Source of the DNA: Sulfurimonas sp.
GTDB taxonomy: Bacteria > Campylobacterota > Campylobacteria > Campylobacterales > Sulfurimonadaceae
Reading direction: 5' to 3'
Assembly: GCA_027019335.1 (NCBI GenBank)
Contig: JALUWV010000002.1
Location: forward strand, 50,501-114,500
DNA length: 64,000 bases
This document shows, one piece after another, positions 19,438 to 29,197 of this stretch; within the stretch, counting starts at the first letter, position 1, and each line of letters starts with the position of its first letter. Under the pieces are notes generated by a model. That model was not told the origin of the DNA, ran no database searches, and saw only the letters and a list, made by a program, of their open reading frames with translations. The translations under genes and the position numbers were made by a program.

Positions 19438-20399
19438 TATAAAATCCCCGTAGCACTTCTTATTTTCTCCATCATAGGTGTAGCTATATTTCTTGCTTTA
19501 TTTGCACCCATTTGTAAAATCTCTCTTACTTCATTTTGATTTTGAAGATAGTAGTCGCGTTTTTCTCTGTAAGGAGTAAAATAATCCCACATTACTTCAG
19601 CAAGATACATTTTAAAATGCCCATGCCCTTCACCACCTGCTTGGTAACGATTTTCTAAAGTAGTGAGTTCTTCTGTGTTTAAAAAGAGTTTTGCCATGTT
19701 ATAAACATTACAGTTTGCATACTCTTTTGGCTCTTCAAGAGCGACTTGTTCGGTAACAATTTTTTTGATGGTTTTGAGTTGTTTTTTCTCTTCGCCAAAG
19801 ATATTGACAGTATTTTTGTAACTTTTTGACATTTTTTGCCCATCTGTTCCAGGAACAGTAGCTACATTTTCCTCGACTTTAAAAGTAGGAATTTTAAAAA
19901 TATCCCCATACTCATTGTTAAATTTTATCGCAATATCACGAGCAATTTCTACATGTTGGATTTGGTCTTTACCTACAGGAATAATGTCGGGAGAGTAGAG
20001 TAAAATATCGGCTGCCATAAGTACTGGGTAAGAGAAAAGTGAATGGTTTGCAGCGATACCTTTAGCTGTTTTATCTTTGTAACTATGCGCACGTTCAAGT
20101 AAGCCCATCGGTGTAAATGCGGAGAGTATCCAGTAAAGTTCTAAAACTTCTTTGACATCAGACTGTACCCAAAAAGTGGATTTTTCAGGGTCTATGCCTA
20201 AACTTAAAAAGTCTGTTGCTGTTTGCATCGTCAGTTTGGCGAGTGCTTCACCACCATTGCCACTACTCATGGCATGGTAGTTGGCTATAAATGCAAAAGT
20301 TTCACTCTGCTTTTGGGCATCAACCATTTGTTTGATTGAGCCAAAGTAGTTTCCAATATGCAAGTCTCCAGAGGGTTGAATACCTGTTAATACTCTCAT
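19434..20399 (-). CDS. trpS: Tryptophanyl-tRNA synthetase
   Basis: MRVLTGIQPSGDLHIGNYFGSIKQMV ... DGQKMSKSYKN. Confidence 0.97.
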   Translation of the reverse strand: MRVLTGIQPSGDLHIGNYFGSIKQMVDAQKQSETFAFIANYHAMSSGNGGEALAKLTMQTATDFLSLGIDPEKSTFWVQSDVKEVLELYWILSAFTPMGLLERAHSYKDKTAKGIAANHSLFSYPVLMAADILLYSPDIIPVGKDQIQHVEIARDIAIKFNNEYGDIFKIPTFKVEENVATVPGTDGQKMSKSYKNTVNIFGEEKKQLKTIKKIVTEQVALEEPKEYANCNVYNMAKLFLNTEELTTLENRYQAGGEGHGHFKMYLAEVMWDYFTPYREKRDYYLQNQNEVREILQMGANKARNIATPMMEKIRSATGILY

Positions 20400-20509
20400 T
20401 TTTTCTTTATCCTCAGTTTTTTTACCGTATTATAGCAATTTCAGCTTCATTTAGTTACCATATGCCTAGACATAAAGAGTCAAAAAGATTCTTTATCAAA
20501 GGATTTACA

Positions 20510-20839
20510 ATGAACTTACAAATTCGCGCAAAAGATGTAACTCTTACAGAGGCTACAAAATCACATATTGGTTCGGCTGTTGAAGCTTTTAGAAAATACT
20601 CTTTAGATATTACAAGTATTAACTGTGTAGTTGCAAAAGAGAAAAAAGGTGTTATGGTTGAGTTTGACATAAAAATTGCTCATGCACAGCCTATTGTAAT
20701 CTCTCAAGGAGATGATGTTTTGGATGCAGCTATAGATTTAGCTATAGAAAGAGCTACTAAAGCACTACGTCGTTTTCATGATAAAGTAAGCTCTCACAAA
20801 GCAGATTCTATCAAAGACCTAGAAACACTTGACGCATAA
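20510..20839 (+). CDS. hpf: Ribosome hibernation promoting factor / RaiA family
   Basis: MNLQIRAKDVTLTEATKSHIGSAVEAFRKYS...; start moved to ATG after SD AAGGA. Confidence 0.9.
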   Translation: MNLQIRAKDVTLTEATKSHIGSAVEAFRKYSLDITSINCVVAKEKKGVMVEFDIKIAHAQPIVISQGDDVLDAAIDLAIERATKALRRFHDKVSSHKADSIKDLETLDA

Positions 20840-20848
20840 GGTTTATAT

Positions 20849-21457
20849 TTGAGAAAAATAATATTATTATTACTTGTTGTATCTGCAGTTTTTGCAAATG
20901 ATACAATAAATAAATATAGTTTACGAGTAGCGTATGGGAAATCAACTTCTAGTGATTTAGGAAATGTTTTATCTTGGCAGATAGATAGTGATACTGCTAG
21001 CCTCTATAGTTATAACATAGATGGAGGGTATCTCTTAGCATCTGATTTTTTTGATTTACCGATAGACATTTATGCCAAGCTTGGTCTCTCTTACTATGAT
21101 GAGGGTGTGAAAGCAAATGCTTATGGTGTAGATACATACATCAAAGCTTACTACAATCTTGATTTTTCAAAAAACAGAGTTCGTTTTGGTTTTGGTGAAG
21201 GTGTCTCATACACAACAAAAACACTAAGAACTGAGGAATACGCTGCGCAAGCTAATAATGATAATACATCAAAATTTCTCAACTATTTAGATATAAGTGT
21301 AGATTTTGATATTGGAAAACTTGTGCATTCTCAAGCTTTATCCCAAACTTATGTAGGATTTCTGATTAAGCATCGGTCGGGTATTTTTGGAACAATAAAT
21401 AATGTAAAACATGGTGGGTCTAACTACAATAGTATTTACTTAGAGAGAAAATTCTAA
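20849..21457 (+). CDS. Secreted outer-membrane-like hypothetical protein
   Basis: Signal peptide, beta-strand-rich sequence, C-terminal YNSIYLERKF. Confidence 0.7.
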   Translation: MRKIILLLLVVSAVFANDTINKYSLRVAYGKSTSSDLGNVLSWQIDSDTASLYSYNIDGGYLLASDFFDLPIDIYAKLGLSYYDEGVKANAYGVDTYIKAYYNLDFSKNRVRFGFGEGVSYTTKTLRTEEYAAQANNDNTSKFLNYLDISVDFDIGKLVHSQALSQTYVGFLIKHRSGIFGTINNVKHGGSNYNSIYLERKF

Positions 21458-21876
21458 TGTATGAATGGACACTCTGGTTTCATGTAATCTCTTTTATCTC
21501 GTGGTTTGCCGTCCTTTTTTACTTGCCAAGACTTTTTGTGTATCATGCAGAAAATATCGACAATGCAGGTTTTGTAGAGGTCGCAAAAGTACAAGAGATG
21601 AAACTTTTTAAGTATATCGGAGTGCCTGCTATGTGGGCAACTATCATCAGCGGTTCATTTTTGATTTATCAGATAGGCTTCAAAGGTGGCTGGCTTCATG
21701 CAAAACTTTTCTTTTTAGTACTTTTAATTATCTTCTTTTACTCGATGAATCGATACAGAATAGCATTTTTAGAAGATAGATGTACAAAAAGTGGAAAATT
21801 CTTTCGTATGTATAATGAAATCCCTACACTCTTAATGCTACTTATCGTAGCAATGGTGGTTTTTAAACCATTTTAG
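21457..21876 (+). CDS. hemJ: HemJ/UPF0093 protoporphyrinogen oxidase-like membrane protein
   Basis: WTLWFHVISFISWFAVLFYLPRLFVYHAE... Confidence 0.87.
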   Translation: MYEWTLWFHVISFISWFAVLFYLPRLFVYHAENIDNAGFVEVAKVQEMKLFKYIGVPAMWATIISGSFLIYQIGFKGGWLHAKLFFLVLLIIFFYSMNRYRIAFLEDRCTKSGKFFRMYNEIPTLLMLLIVAMVVFKPF

Positions 21877-21899
21877 AGAAGTAATTTTTTTACTTCTCT
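21875..21899. terminator. Hairpin AGAGAAGTAA-TTTTT-TTACTTCTCT between convergent hemJ and der
   Basis: 10-nt perfect arms read directly; overlaps both stop codons. Confidence 0.55.
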
Positions 21900-23371
21900 C
21901 CTCTTTTCTTCGCTTTAAACAGAAGTGGTGTCCCGCTAAAGTTAAAGGCTTCTCGCATTTTATTGACTAAATAACGTCTATATGTAAAATGTAATCCACT
22001 TGGTTTATTCATGATGATAGCAATCTTTGGCGGTCGTGTTTCATACTGTGTGCCATAGTAGATACGGATAACCTGCCCACTTACACTTGGGAGGGTATGG
22101 CGACGGAGTGCTTTTTCAATGATTTCATTTATTTTAGAAGTAGGGATACGTTGTGAGTAGTTTTCATTTATCTCTAAAATCATATCATGGAGTTTATCGA
22201 CTCTGAGGTGTGTTTGTGCAGAGAGTGTTAAGATAGGAGCGAAAGCTAAAAATTTAAATCTATCACGAACCTCTTTGATGATTTTATCATGTTCACTTCG
22301 TTTGGCGATGTCCCATTTGTTGAGTACTATGATACATGAAAGTCGGTTACTATCTACTAGTCCAGCTATCTTTTCATCGAGGTCTAAAAAAGGTTCACTT
22401 GCATCTAAAACAACAAGTGCCATATTTGAATTTTCAAGCATCTCTGTTGTTCGCATCAGTGCATACTTTTCAATCCCTACAATCTTCCCACGACGGCGAA
22501 GTCCCGCCGTATCGACAAAGGTGATTTGTTTGTCTTTATAGTCAATCGTCTCATCAATAGGGTCAATGGTTGTCCCTGCTACACTACTTACAACGGAACG
22601 CTCTTCACCTAAAAGTGCATTGAGTAGAGAAGATTTTCCAACATTTGTTCGCCCAATAATGGCTATTTTGATGTGGTTTACATCCTCTTCATCAAACTCT
22701 TTGATTCGGTCATTGTTTCCAAAGATGGTATCATCTTCGATGATACCATCCATTTCATCTTCATCCCAGTATGTATAATCATCTTCATCATCATGTTCTA
22801 GGTTTGCAAAAAACTCTTCATCATTGAGTGTTTCAGGTTCAATAATATTGATTTCTTCTTCGACCTCTTCTTTGATGGTATCACTTTCGGGGATTTTATC
22901 GCCAATCCATTCTAAAAGTTCGACAGTATTTCTGTTATGTGAAACGGAAATTCCAAAAATATCTCCCGTTCCAAACTCATAATAATCCCAAAGTTTCTCT
23001 TTCATCTTGTCATTGTCAATTTTATTGACAACAAGGGCTATATCTTTTCCCATAGATTGAAGTTCATAAAAGAGTTTTTTATCTTCATCTTCAGGGATAC
23101 CTTTGCCATCAACCATATATAAAATGATGTCTGCAGCATAGGCAGCTTTGAGTGACATTTCTTTGATTTTATCGAAAAGTTCACACCCTTTGTCAAGTCC
23201 ACCCGTGTCAAGAAGGAGGGCTTCTTTGTTCATGATGGCAATAGTTCTACGTTTGACATCACGAGTTGTTCCTGCGAGGTCAGAGGTAATGGCATCTCGT
23301 TTTTTGATAAGACGATTAAAAAGTGAACTTTTCCCAACATTTGGGCGACCGATAATGGCGATTTTTTTCAT
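21890..23371 (-). CDS. der: GTPase Der (double Era-like)
   Basis: Two G domains: IIGRPNVGKSSLFNRL and IIGRTNVGKSSLLNALL; KH-like C-terminus. Confidence 0.97.
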   Translation of the reverse strand: MKKIAIIGRPNVGKSSLFNRLIKKRDAITSDLAGTTRDVKRRTIAIMNKEALLLDTGGLDKGCELFDKIKEMSLKAAYAADIILYMVDGKGIPEDEDKKLFYELQSMGKDIALVVNKIDNDKMKEKLWDYYEFGTGDIFGISVSHNRNTVELLEWIGDKIPESDTIKEEVEEEINIIEPETLNDEEFFANLEHDDEDDYTYWDEDEMDGIIEDDTIFGNNDRIKEFDEEDVNHIKIAIIGRTNVGKSSLLNALLGEERSVVSSVAGTTIDPIDETIDYKDKQITFVDTAGLRRRGKIVGIEKYALMRTTEMLENSNMALVVLDASEPFLDLDEKIAGLVDSNRLSCIIVLNKWDIAKRSEHDKIIKEVRDRFKFLAFAPILTLSAQTHLRVDKLHDMILEINENYSQRIPTSKINEIIEKALRRHTLPSVSGQVIRIYYGTQYETRPPKIAIIMNKPSGLHFTYRRYLVNKMREAFNFSGTPLLFKAKKRGEK

Positions 23372-23494
23372 GAAGTGACCTTAGCTATAATTTCTAGTAA
23401 TGCAATTATAGCCAAATTTAAAATAAATCTGCATGACCAAAAAAAACACCGATACTTCCCTCTTAAAAATAAACTTAAATTATCTTTTACGGTT

Positions 23495-24658
23495 CTATAA
23501 AGTATAAAGACGATGGTAGAGTTTCATCCTTTTACGTACATTTTTAAGATAGGTTTTTGGCTCATCGTAGCGTAAATCTTTTTGGAGTTTTGTATAGACT
23601 TCTTGAGGAGTGAGTCTGTTAATGAGTGGTGCTGCTTGGGTCATGTTGTAATGTTTTGTAAAGGCATAAGCGATATTACCTGCGCCAGTGTTGTATGCGG
23701 CAATGGTGCAGTAAAGTCGGCTTTGTGGATTTTTAATTTTTCTGAGATAACGATAATAGAGGAGATGTAAGTAAGCTGTTCCCATCTTAATATTGTTAGT
23801 GCTGTTGTATAGGTACCCACTACTCACAAGCTTTTTTTGTCTATAAAGGTAGAAGTAGGCATCTTTCCCTGCTGATTTTGGTACAATCTGCATCAATCCA
23901 AATGCAGGAATGGGTGAACGCGCTCGTGGGTTAAAGTAGCTTTCTGTGTGCATAATGGCAAAGGTAAGTTCTAAAGGAATTTTTTGTTTTGTAGATTGTT
24001 TTTTGATTTGAAGATAGTATTGGTTTGCGCGTTTATAAAGTGCGCCTTTTGGCATTTTTACTGTCACTTTATAGACAAAGGCATCTTTAATTTTTTTTGA
24101 GGGTAAGATTTGAATATTTTGCTTTGTAATGTGCTTGTTTACATAGTGTGACACACTTTTCCTTGTTGGTTTTGTCTTAAAAATAACTTTTGAGAGGATA
24201 GGTTCTGCTTTCACTTTTGTGCGTACTATGTTCTTTGGTTTTTTGATTTTACTCAGTTTTTGCTCTAAAGGGTCACTTCTGTGGAGTTGTTTTGTGTCGA
24301 TGGTAACAACTTTTGCAAGGGCATATTGGAGTTTTTTCTCTGCCTCTTTTTTTGTTTTTGCAATTGTCTCAATGGTAATTGTCTCATGTTGAAAATCAAC
24401 ATTGGAACGAGTTTTTTTATCTTTACTGTAGAGAAGCCACTTTTTCTTTGTAGACATTTGCGGAGTTTTCCAAATCTTAGCGAGACTTTTTGCATACTCT
24501 TTGTAGGCTTTTTTTTCTGCTTTTTTATACGCTTCAAGTCCATTTTCTTGTGTTTTTTTATAGTTGGCAAATGCGAGTTTTTGTTCTTGTAAAAATTCTT
24601 GACGAGTTTGCCCAAAAAGTGATAGTGTGAGTAAAAGGAGTATAAATAATTTTTTCAT
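23495..24658 (-). CDS. MltC-like lytic murein transglycosylase
   Basis: AIMHTESYFNPRARSPIPAFGLMQIVPKSAGKDAY...AYNTGAGNIA. Confidence 0.9.
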   Translation of the reverse strand: MKKLFILLLLTLSLFGQTRQEFLQEQKLAFANYKKTQENGLEAYKKAEKKAYKEYAKSLAKIWKTPQMSTKKKWLLYSKDKKTRSNVDFQHETITIETIAKTKKEAEKKLQYALAKVVTIDTKQLHRSDPLEQKLSKIKKPKNIVRTKVKAEPILSKVIFKTKPTRKSVSHYVNKHITKQNIQILPSKKIKDAFVYKVTVKMPKGALYKRANQYYLQIKKQSTKQKIPLELTFAIMHTESYFNPRARSPIPAFGLMQIVPKSAGKDAYFYLYRQKKLVSSGYLYNSTNNIKMGTAYLHLLYYRYLRKIKNPQSRLYCTIAAYNTGAGNIAYAFTKHYNMTQAAPLINRLTPQEVYTKLQKDLRYDEPKTYLKNVRKRMKLYHRLYTL

Positions 24659-24695
24659 AAAGTATTATGCCATATTTTATATTATAATTGCATTT

Positions 24696-25136
24696 ATGAA
24701 ATATTATGCTTATGAAGAATTTAAAAACGATACACAAACTCTTATCCATCAGGTAAAAGGTTTTGAGGCAGAGACACTTGTTGGGATTGCTCGTGGTGGG
24801 CTTACTTTGGCACATGCTATGGCAGAGGGATTGGATCTGAGAGCAGTCCAAACCCTACGAACAGAACTCTATGATGGAGAACATAAACGCAGTCAAATCA
24901 CAGTTTTTGATACGGTTGTCTTGCACAATGTGCAAAGAGTCCTCGTGCTTGATGATATTGCTGATAGTGGAGAAACTTTAGCGGTAGTTATGCAATACTT
25001 AGAAGACAGATACCCGCAAATCATCTTCAAAGCAGCGACACTTTTTTACAAGAAAACTTCAGTCTATACCCCTCATTTTTGGGTCAATGAGGCAGAGGAT
25101 TGGATAGACTTTTTTTGGGAGAGAGATTTTAAGTAA
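24696..25136 (+). CDS. Phosphoribosyltransferase
   Basis: LVGIARGGLTLAHAMAEGL...VLVLDDIADSGETLAV PRPP motif. Confidence 0.9.
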   Translation: MKYYAYEEFKNDTQTLIHQVKGFEAETLVGIARGGLTLAHAMAEGLDLRAVQTLRTELYDGEHKRSQITVFDTVVLHNVQRVLVLDDIADSGETLAVVMQYLEDRYPQIIFKAATLFYKKTSVYTPHFWVNEAEDWIDFFWERDFK

Positions 25137-25889
25137 CTACTTTCTTGCCTCTTTTATCATCTCGTAAGCTTGATTTATCTCTTGTGTTTTTGCCGTAGCC
25201 TCCTGCATATATGCTTCACTTTTTCCTTGTGATTTGATAATGTCAGGATGGTACTCTCTCACAAGTTTTCTGTAGGCTTTTTTAATCACACTCATCTCAT
25301 CACTTGCACTCACTCCTAAAATCTTATACGCATCATCAAGGTTTGCTTTTGGTGTCATGTTGTGCATCATTTTTTCAAATTGTTCAAAAATAGCATGATA
25401 GACTTTCGGGTCAAACTCTAGTGCTGCTGCGATGGTTTGGAGTGCCTCGTCTTCACCTTGACTCACTTCCCCATCTACAAATGCAAGCTGAATGAGAAAG
25501 CCCATAAACTGTTGTTGTTTTTGCTTATCTCTTTGTGTGGCTACACCTAAAGCTTGTGCGATTGCTTCTATGTTATCGCTTCGCTCTTTTTCCTCGTTGA
25601 AAATATCTTTGAGTATCTGTTTCGTTTTTTCAGGCTCTGGAAAGACAGCTGAAATATCATCAAACATGATACCTATAAGTTGTGCTTCAAGTGCATCGAC
25701 TCTGCCATCTGCTTTTGCCACTTTTGCAACAAGGGCAACAAAGAGTCCCAGTTCACTTTTTTTGAGAGAATCATGCGAGACCGAGAAGTTTTTAAAAGCG
25801 GCTTTTGAGTAGCTTTCGTATTTTGTATAACTTTTAAAAATATAGTAAAACATTGCTCCAAGGAGTGCTAAAACGATAATGTTGGACAT
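25137..25889 (-). CDS. DjlA-like TerB + DnaJ domain membrane protein
   Basis: N-terminal TM, TerB-like region, J-domain KAYRKLVREYHPDII. Confidence 0.9.
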   Translation of the reverse strand: MSNIIVLALLGAMFYYIFKSYTKYESYSKAAFKNFSVSHDSLKKSELGLFVALVAKVAKADGRVDALEAQLIGIMFDDISAVFPEPEKTKQILKDIFNEEKERSDNIEAIAQALGVATQRDKQKQQQFMGFLIQLAFVDGEVSQGEDEALQTIAAALEFDPKVYHAIFEQFEKMMHNMTPKANLDDAYKILGVSASDEMSVIKKAYRKLVREYHPDIIKSQGKSEAYMQEATAKTQEINQAYEMIKEARK

Positions 25890-25981
25890 AAGGTTCCTTT
25901 TTTTTATGAAAGTATATCGATTGGAAGTAAATGTAGCGAAATTATGTTACAATATTTTCACAGCAAATATAAGGAAAAACA

Positions 25982-26320
25982 ATGGCAATTTTATCAGGCG
26001 ACTACACAAATCTAAATTATGAGGAAATGGCAGCAGCAATCGGTTTAAAACCAAAACATATGCCTATGCTTTTAGCAAGTTTTGTAGAAGAGGCAGGCAG
26101 TGCTATAGAACAAGTGCAAAATGCAATCACTTCAAATGATTTTACTGCTTTAGCAGCACAAGCCCATGCTATCAAAGGAAGTGCTGGAAATCTGCGTTTA
26201 AATGAACTTTATGAGATGACTAAAGATATGGAATTATCTGCAAAAGCAAATGATACGAGTTTTGATTATCAAGGGCATTTAGATGCGGTGAAGTGCTTGA
26301 TGGACACGATTACTTTATAA
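25982..26320 (+). CDS. HPt-domain protein
   Basis: LAAQAHAIKGSAGNLRLNELYEMTKDMEL. Confidence 0.88.
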   Translation: MAILSGDYTNLNYEEMAAAIGLKPKHMPMLLASFVEEAGSAIEQVQNAITSNDFTALAAQAHAIKGSAGNLRLNELYEMTKDMELSAKANDTSFDYQGHLDAVKCLMDTITL

Positions 26321-26332
26321 GAGGAAACCTCT

Positions 26333-29197
26333 ATGCAACTGACAATCCAAAAAAAGCAAATGCTTATTATTGTTATCCCAATAGTGGCTTTGATTGTCTT
26401 GGCGTTTGAAGTTGTTCTCAATGATTATAAAGTTTTACAAGATAATAGTAAGATTTTATCTCAAGTAAAAAATTTTAATAATGCTGCAGACTTACTTTAT
26501 GCTCTTGAATATGAAAGAGGTATTAGCAGCATAAGTACTAAAGAACCTTCAAGTGCATTTTTTCAAAAATCTTTAACAGATGCACGTCATCAAACAGATG
26601 AGGAAAGTAAAGTTTTTCTTCAGAGTAGAACAAACTATAGTGGTGGTTTAAGTCAAGAGTTTGTAAAAGTACTTCAAAAACAGATAGAGTATCTTCCATC
26701 ACTGCGCAAGCAAATAGATAAAGGAATCCTCTCCAATGTGGATGCTTTTAGTTTTTATAGTAATTTTAATGAAACACTTCTTGAGCTACTTTATAACCTT
26801 CCTATGAATGCACATAATGAAAATATCACTTCTTATATCCTTGCGCTAGAAAAAATTTTAACCCTTCAGGAGTTAAGTGCAAGTAGAAGAGGAAAAGTTA
26901 CACAGTTGCTACATAAAGATGATATTAGTGAAAAAGATAGATATAGTATACGTGCAACGATAAAAAGAGAGAAGCAAGAGAGCCGATATATAAAAATCAT
27001 CTTAGAAAAAACAAAATACAAACAAAGAGTACAGGGCTTTGATAAAGAGTTTTCAAGTCTAGATTTAAATTATCTTCTGATGACTCCTGAAGAGTGGTTT
27101 AAAGCATCGAGTAAAAAAGTGAATGCTGTGCATACTTTATATGAAGATGTTTTAGAAGAAACAACACACTTGTTACAAGAGCGAAAGCATACATTGAAGC
27201 AGCATCTTTTGTTGGAAGTTATAGGAACTATTTTTGTCATCCTTTTTTTACTTATACTCAATATTTATGTTTCACATAAGATTGCAAAATCTATTCAACT
27301 TCTTAGAAGGGGTTTAAATGAGTTTTTTGAATATTTGCATTTTCAAAGAGAGTTACCAAAAAGTATTGATGTTATCTCCAATGATGAAATTGCACAAATG
27401 GCAAAAAATATCAATCAGCAGATGCTTTTGTTACATGAAATATTAGAAGATGATTCTGATTTTATCAATGAAGTGACGCAAATCGTGCTGATGATGAAAG
27501 AGGGGGATTTTTCTGAGAGACCCTATTTTGAGCCACGAAATCCGAATCTCGTTGAACTCAAAAAAGTTTTTTTAGAATTGATGGAGTTGATTAGTGCAAA
27601 GATAAAAGAACAAACAGATTCGCTTGAAAGACTCAATACTTCCTTAGAAGACAAGGTTTTTGAACAAACTTTAGAACTCCAAAATCAAGTAGATACTGTT
27701 ACAAAAGCAAGAGATGAAGCGATTCAAGCACAGGTTATGAAAGATGAGTTCTTAGCCAATATGTCACATGAAATCCGTACACCTCTCAATGGTATCCTTG
27801 GATTTGTGGCTATCTTAAAAAAGCAACTGACTAACGAGAAACATTTAGAGTATGTACGGGTAATTGATGAGAGTGGAAAATCTTTGCTGACGATTATTAA
27901 TGATATTTTGGATTTTTCAAAAATTCAAAGTGGAAAATTTATCATCGATAAACATCCAACCGATGTTGTTTCATCTATGAGTGATGTAGTCAGCCTTTTT
28001 GCTTCAAAAGCCTTTGAAAAAGATTTACTGTATGCGACTTTCATAGACCCGCAAATACCAGAACTTTTAAATGTAGACGTAACAAGAGTAAAACAGATAG
28101 TCTCAAATTTGCTTTCAAATGCGATTAAATTTACCCCTGATTTTGGTGAAATCAAAGTGACTGTTTTATATACAAATGGGCAACTTATCATCGGTGTTCG
28201 TGATAGTGGTATAGGTATCTCTCAATCGAATCAGGCGAAAGTTTTTTCTGCATTTACACAGGCAGATGGTTCTACAACGAGAACTTATGGAGGAACAGGA
28301 CTCGGACTCTCTATCTCTTCTAATTTAGCAGAATTAATGAATGGAAAATTAACACTAGAGAGTGAAATAAATAAAGGTTCGACTTTTACTTTAAGTATTC
28401 CTTGTGATGTGATAGAAGAAAAACCTTTACAATATTTTGAAACAAAAGTTTTAAAAGATATTCGTTTTGCAATTTTAAATGATTATGAGGTATGTCAAAC
28501 ACGACTCAAATTACTTCGTAACTATCTACAAGCCTTTGGCATTGAAAATATCGTAGAAATAGATGCATATACCCCTGATGGCTACGATGTCCTCTTTTTT
28601 GCCCCAGATGAAGCTTATAATGATGCAATCATAAGAGCAAAGATTCCAGCCATTGCACTTTTAAAAACAACGCAAGTGCAATTAGCAAATATTGAGCATG
28701 TTCATGCTCTTTATGCTCCCTTTACTCCTAAAGAGATTGTGAATGCTATTGATGCAACAGGTGTGCAAAAACTACAAGAAAAACAAGAAGAAGTTGTGGA
28801 AGAAGAAGAGATTGAGTATGAGGGGAGTGTGCTTATCGCTGAAGATAATAAGACCAACCAAATGCTTATAAAACTCCTTATGATGGATTATGGGATTGAT
28901 TTTACGCTTGCAAATGATGGTGTGGAAGCCGTAGCTAAGTTTAAAGAGGGTAATTTTGATATGGTGCTGATGGATGAAAATATGCCAAATATGAATGGTA
29001 TAGAGGCTATGAAGCAGATTAAAGCGTATGAGAAAGAGAAAAACTTACAAAGCACACCTATCATCGCACTGACAGCCAGTGCGCTAGAAGCAGATAAGAA
29101 GATGTTTTTAAGTGTTGGGATGGATGGTTTTGTAGCAAAACCAATCGAGAATAAAATGCTTGAAGTAGAACTCGATAAGTACCTTAAAAGAGTATAG
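26333..29197 (+). CDS. Hybrid histidine kinase with NIT-like sensor, HAMP, HATPase and receiver domains
   Basis: LLYALEYERGISSISTKEPSSAFFQKSLTDARHQTDEE (NIT-like); MSHEIRTPLNGILGF; VLIAEDNKTNQMLIKLL. Confidence 0.93.
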   Translation: MQLTIQKKQMLIIVIPIVALIVLAFEVVLNDYKVLQDNSKILSQVKNFNNAADLLYALEYERGISSISTKEPSSAFFQKSLTDARHQTDEESKVFLQSRTNYSGGLSQEFVKVLQKQIEYLPSLRKQIDKGILSNVDAFSFYSNFNETLLELLYNLPMNAHNENITSYILALEKILTLQELSASRRGKVTQLLHKDDISEKDRYSIRATIKREKQESRYIKIILEKTKYKQRVQGFDKEFSSLDLNYLLMTPEEWFKASSKKVNAVHTLYEDVLEETTHLLQERKHTLKQHLLLEVIGTIFVILFLLILNIYVSHKIAKSIQLLRRGLNEFFEYLHFQRELPKSIDVISNDEIAQMAKNINQQMLLLHEILEDDSDFINEVTQIVLMMKEGDFSERPYFEPRNPNLVELKKVFLELMELISAKIKEQTDSLERLNTSLEDKVFEQTLELQNQVDTVTKARDEAIQAQVMKDEFLANMSHEIRTPLNGILGFVAILKKQLTNEKHLEYVRVIDESGKSLLTIINDILDFSKIQSGKFIIDKHPTDVVSSMSDVVSLFASKAFEKDLLYATFIDPQIPELLNVDVTRVKQIVSNLLSNAIKFTPDFGEIKVTVLYTNGQLIIGVRDSGIGISQSNQAKVFSAFTQADGSTTRTYGGTGLGLSISSNLAELMNGKLTLESEINKGSTFTLSIPCDVIEEKPLQYFETKVLKDIRFAILNDYEVCQTRLKLLRNYLQAFGIENIVEIDAYTPDGYDVLFFAPDEAYNDAIIRAKIPAIALLKTTQVQLANIEHVHALYAPFTPKEIVNAIDATGVQKLQEKQEEVVEEEEIEYEGSVLIAEDNKTNQMLIKLLMMDYGIDFTLANDGVEAVAKFKEGNFDMVLMDENMPNMNGIEAMKQIKAYEKEKNLQSTPIIALTASALEADKKMFLSVGMDGFVAKPIENKMLEVELDKYLKRV

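Noticed and set aside
20336-20509. 5' extension of the hpf ORF
   Set aside because: RaiA/HPF homology begins at ATG 20510 after an SD; the extension overlaps trpS
24265-24615. 116-aa K-rich minus ORF
   Set aside because: Out-of-frame reading of the lysine-rich transglycosylase gene
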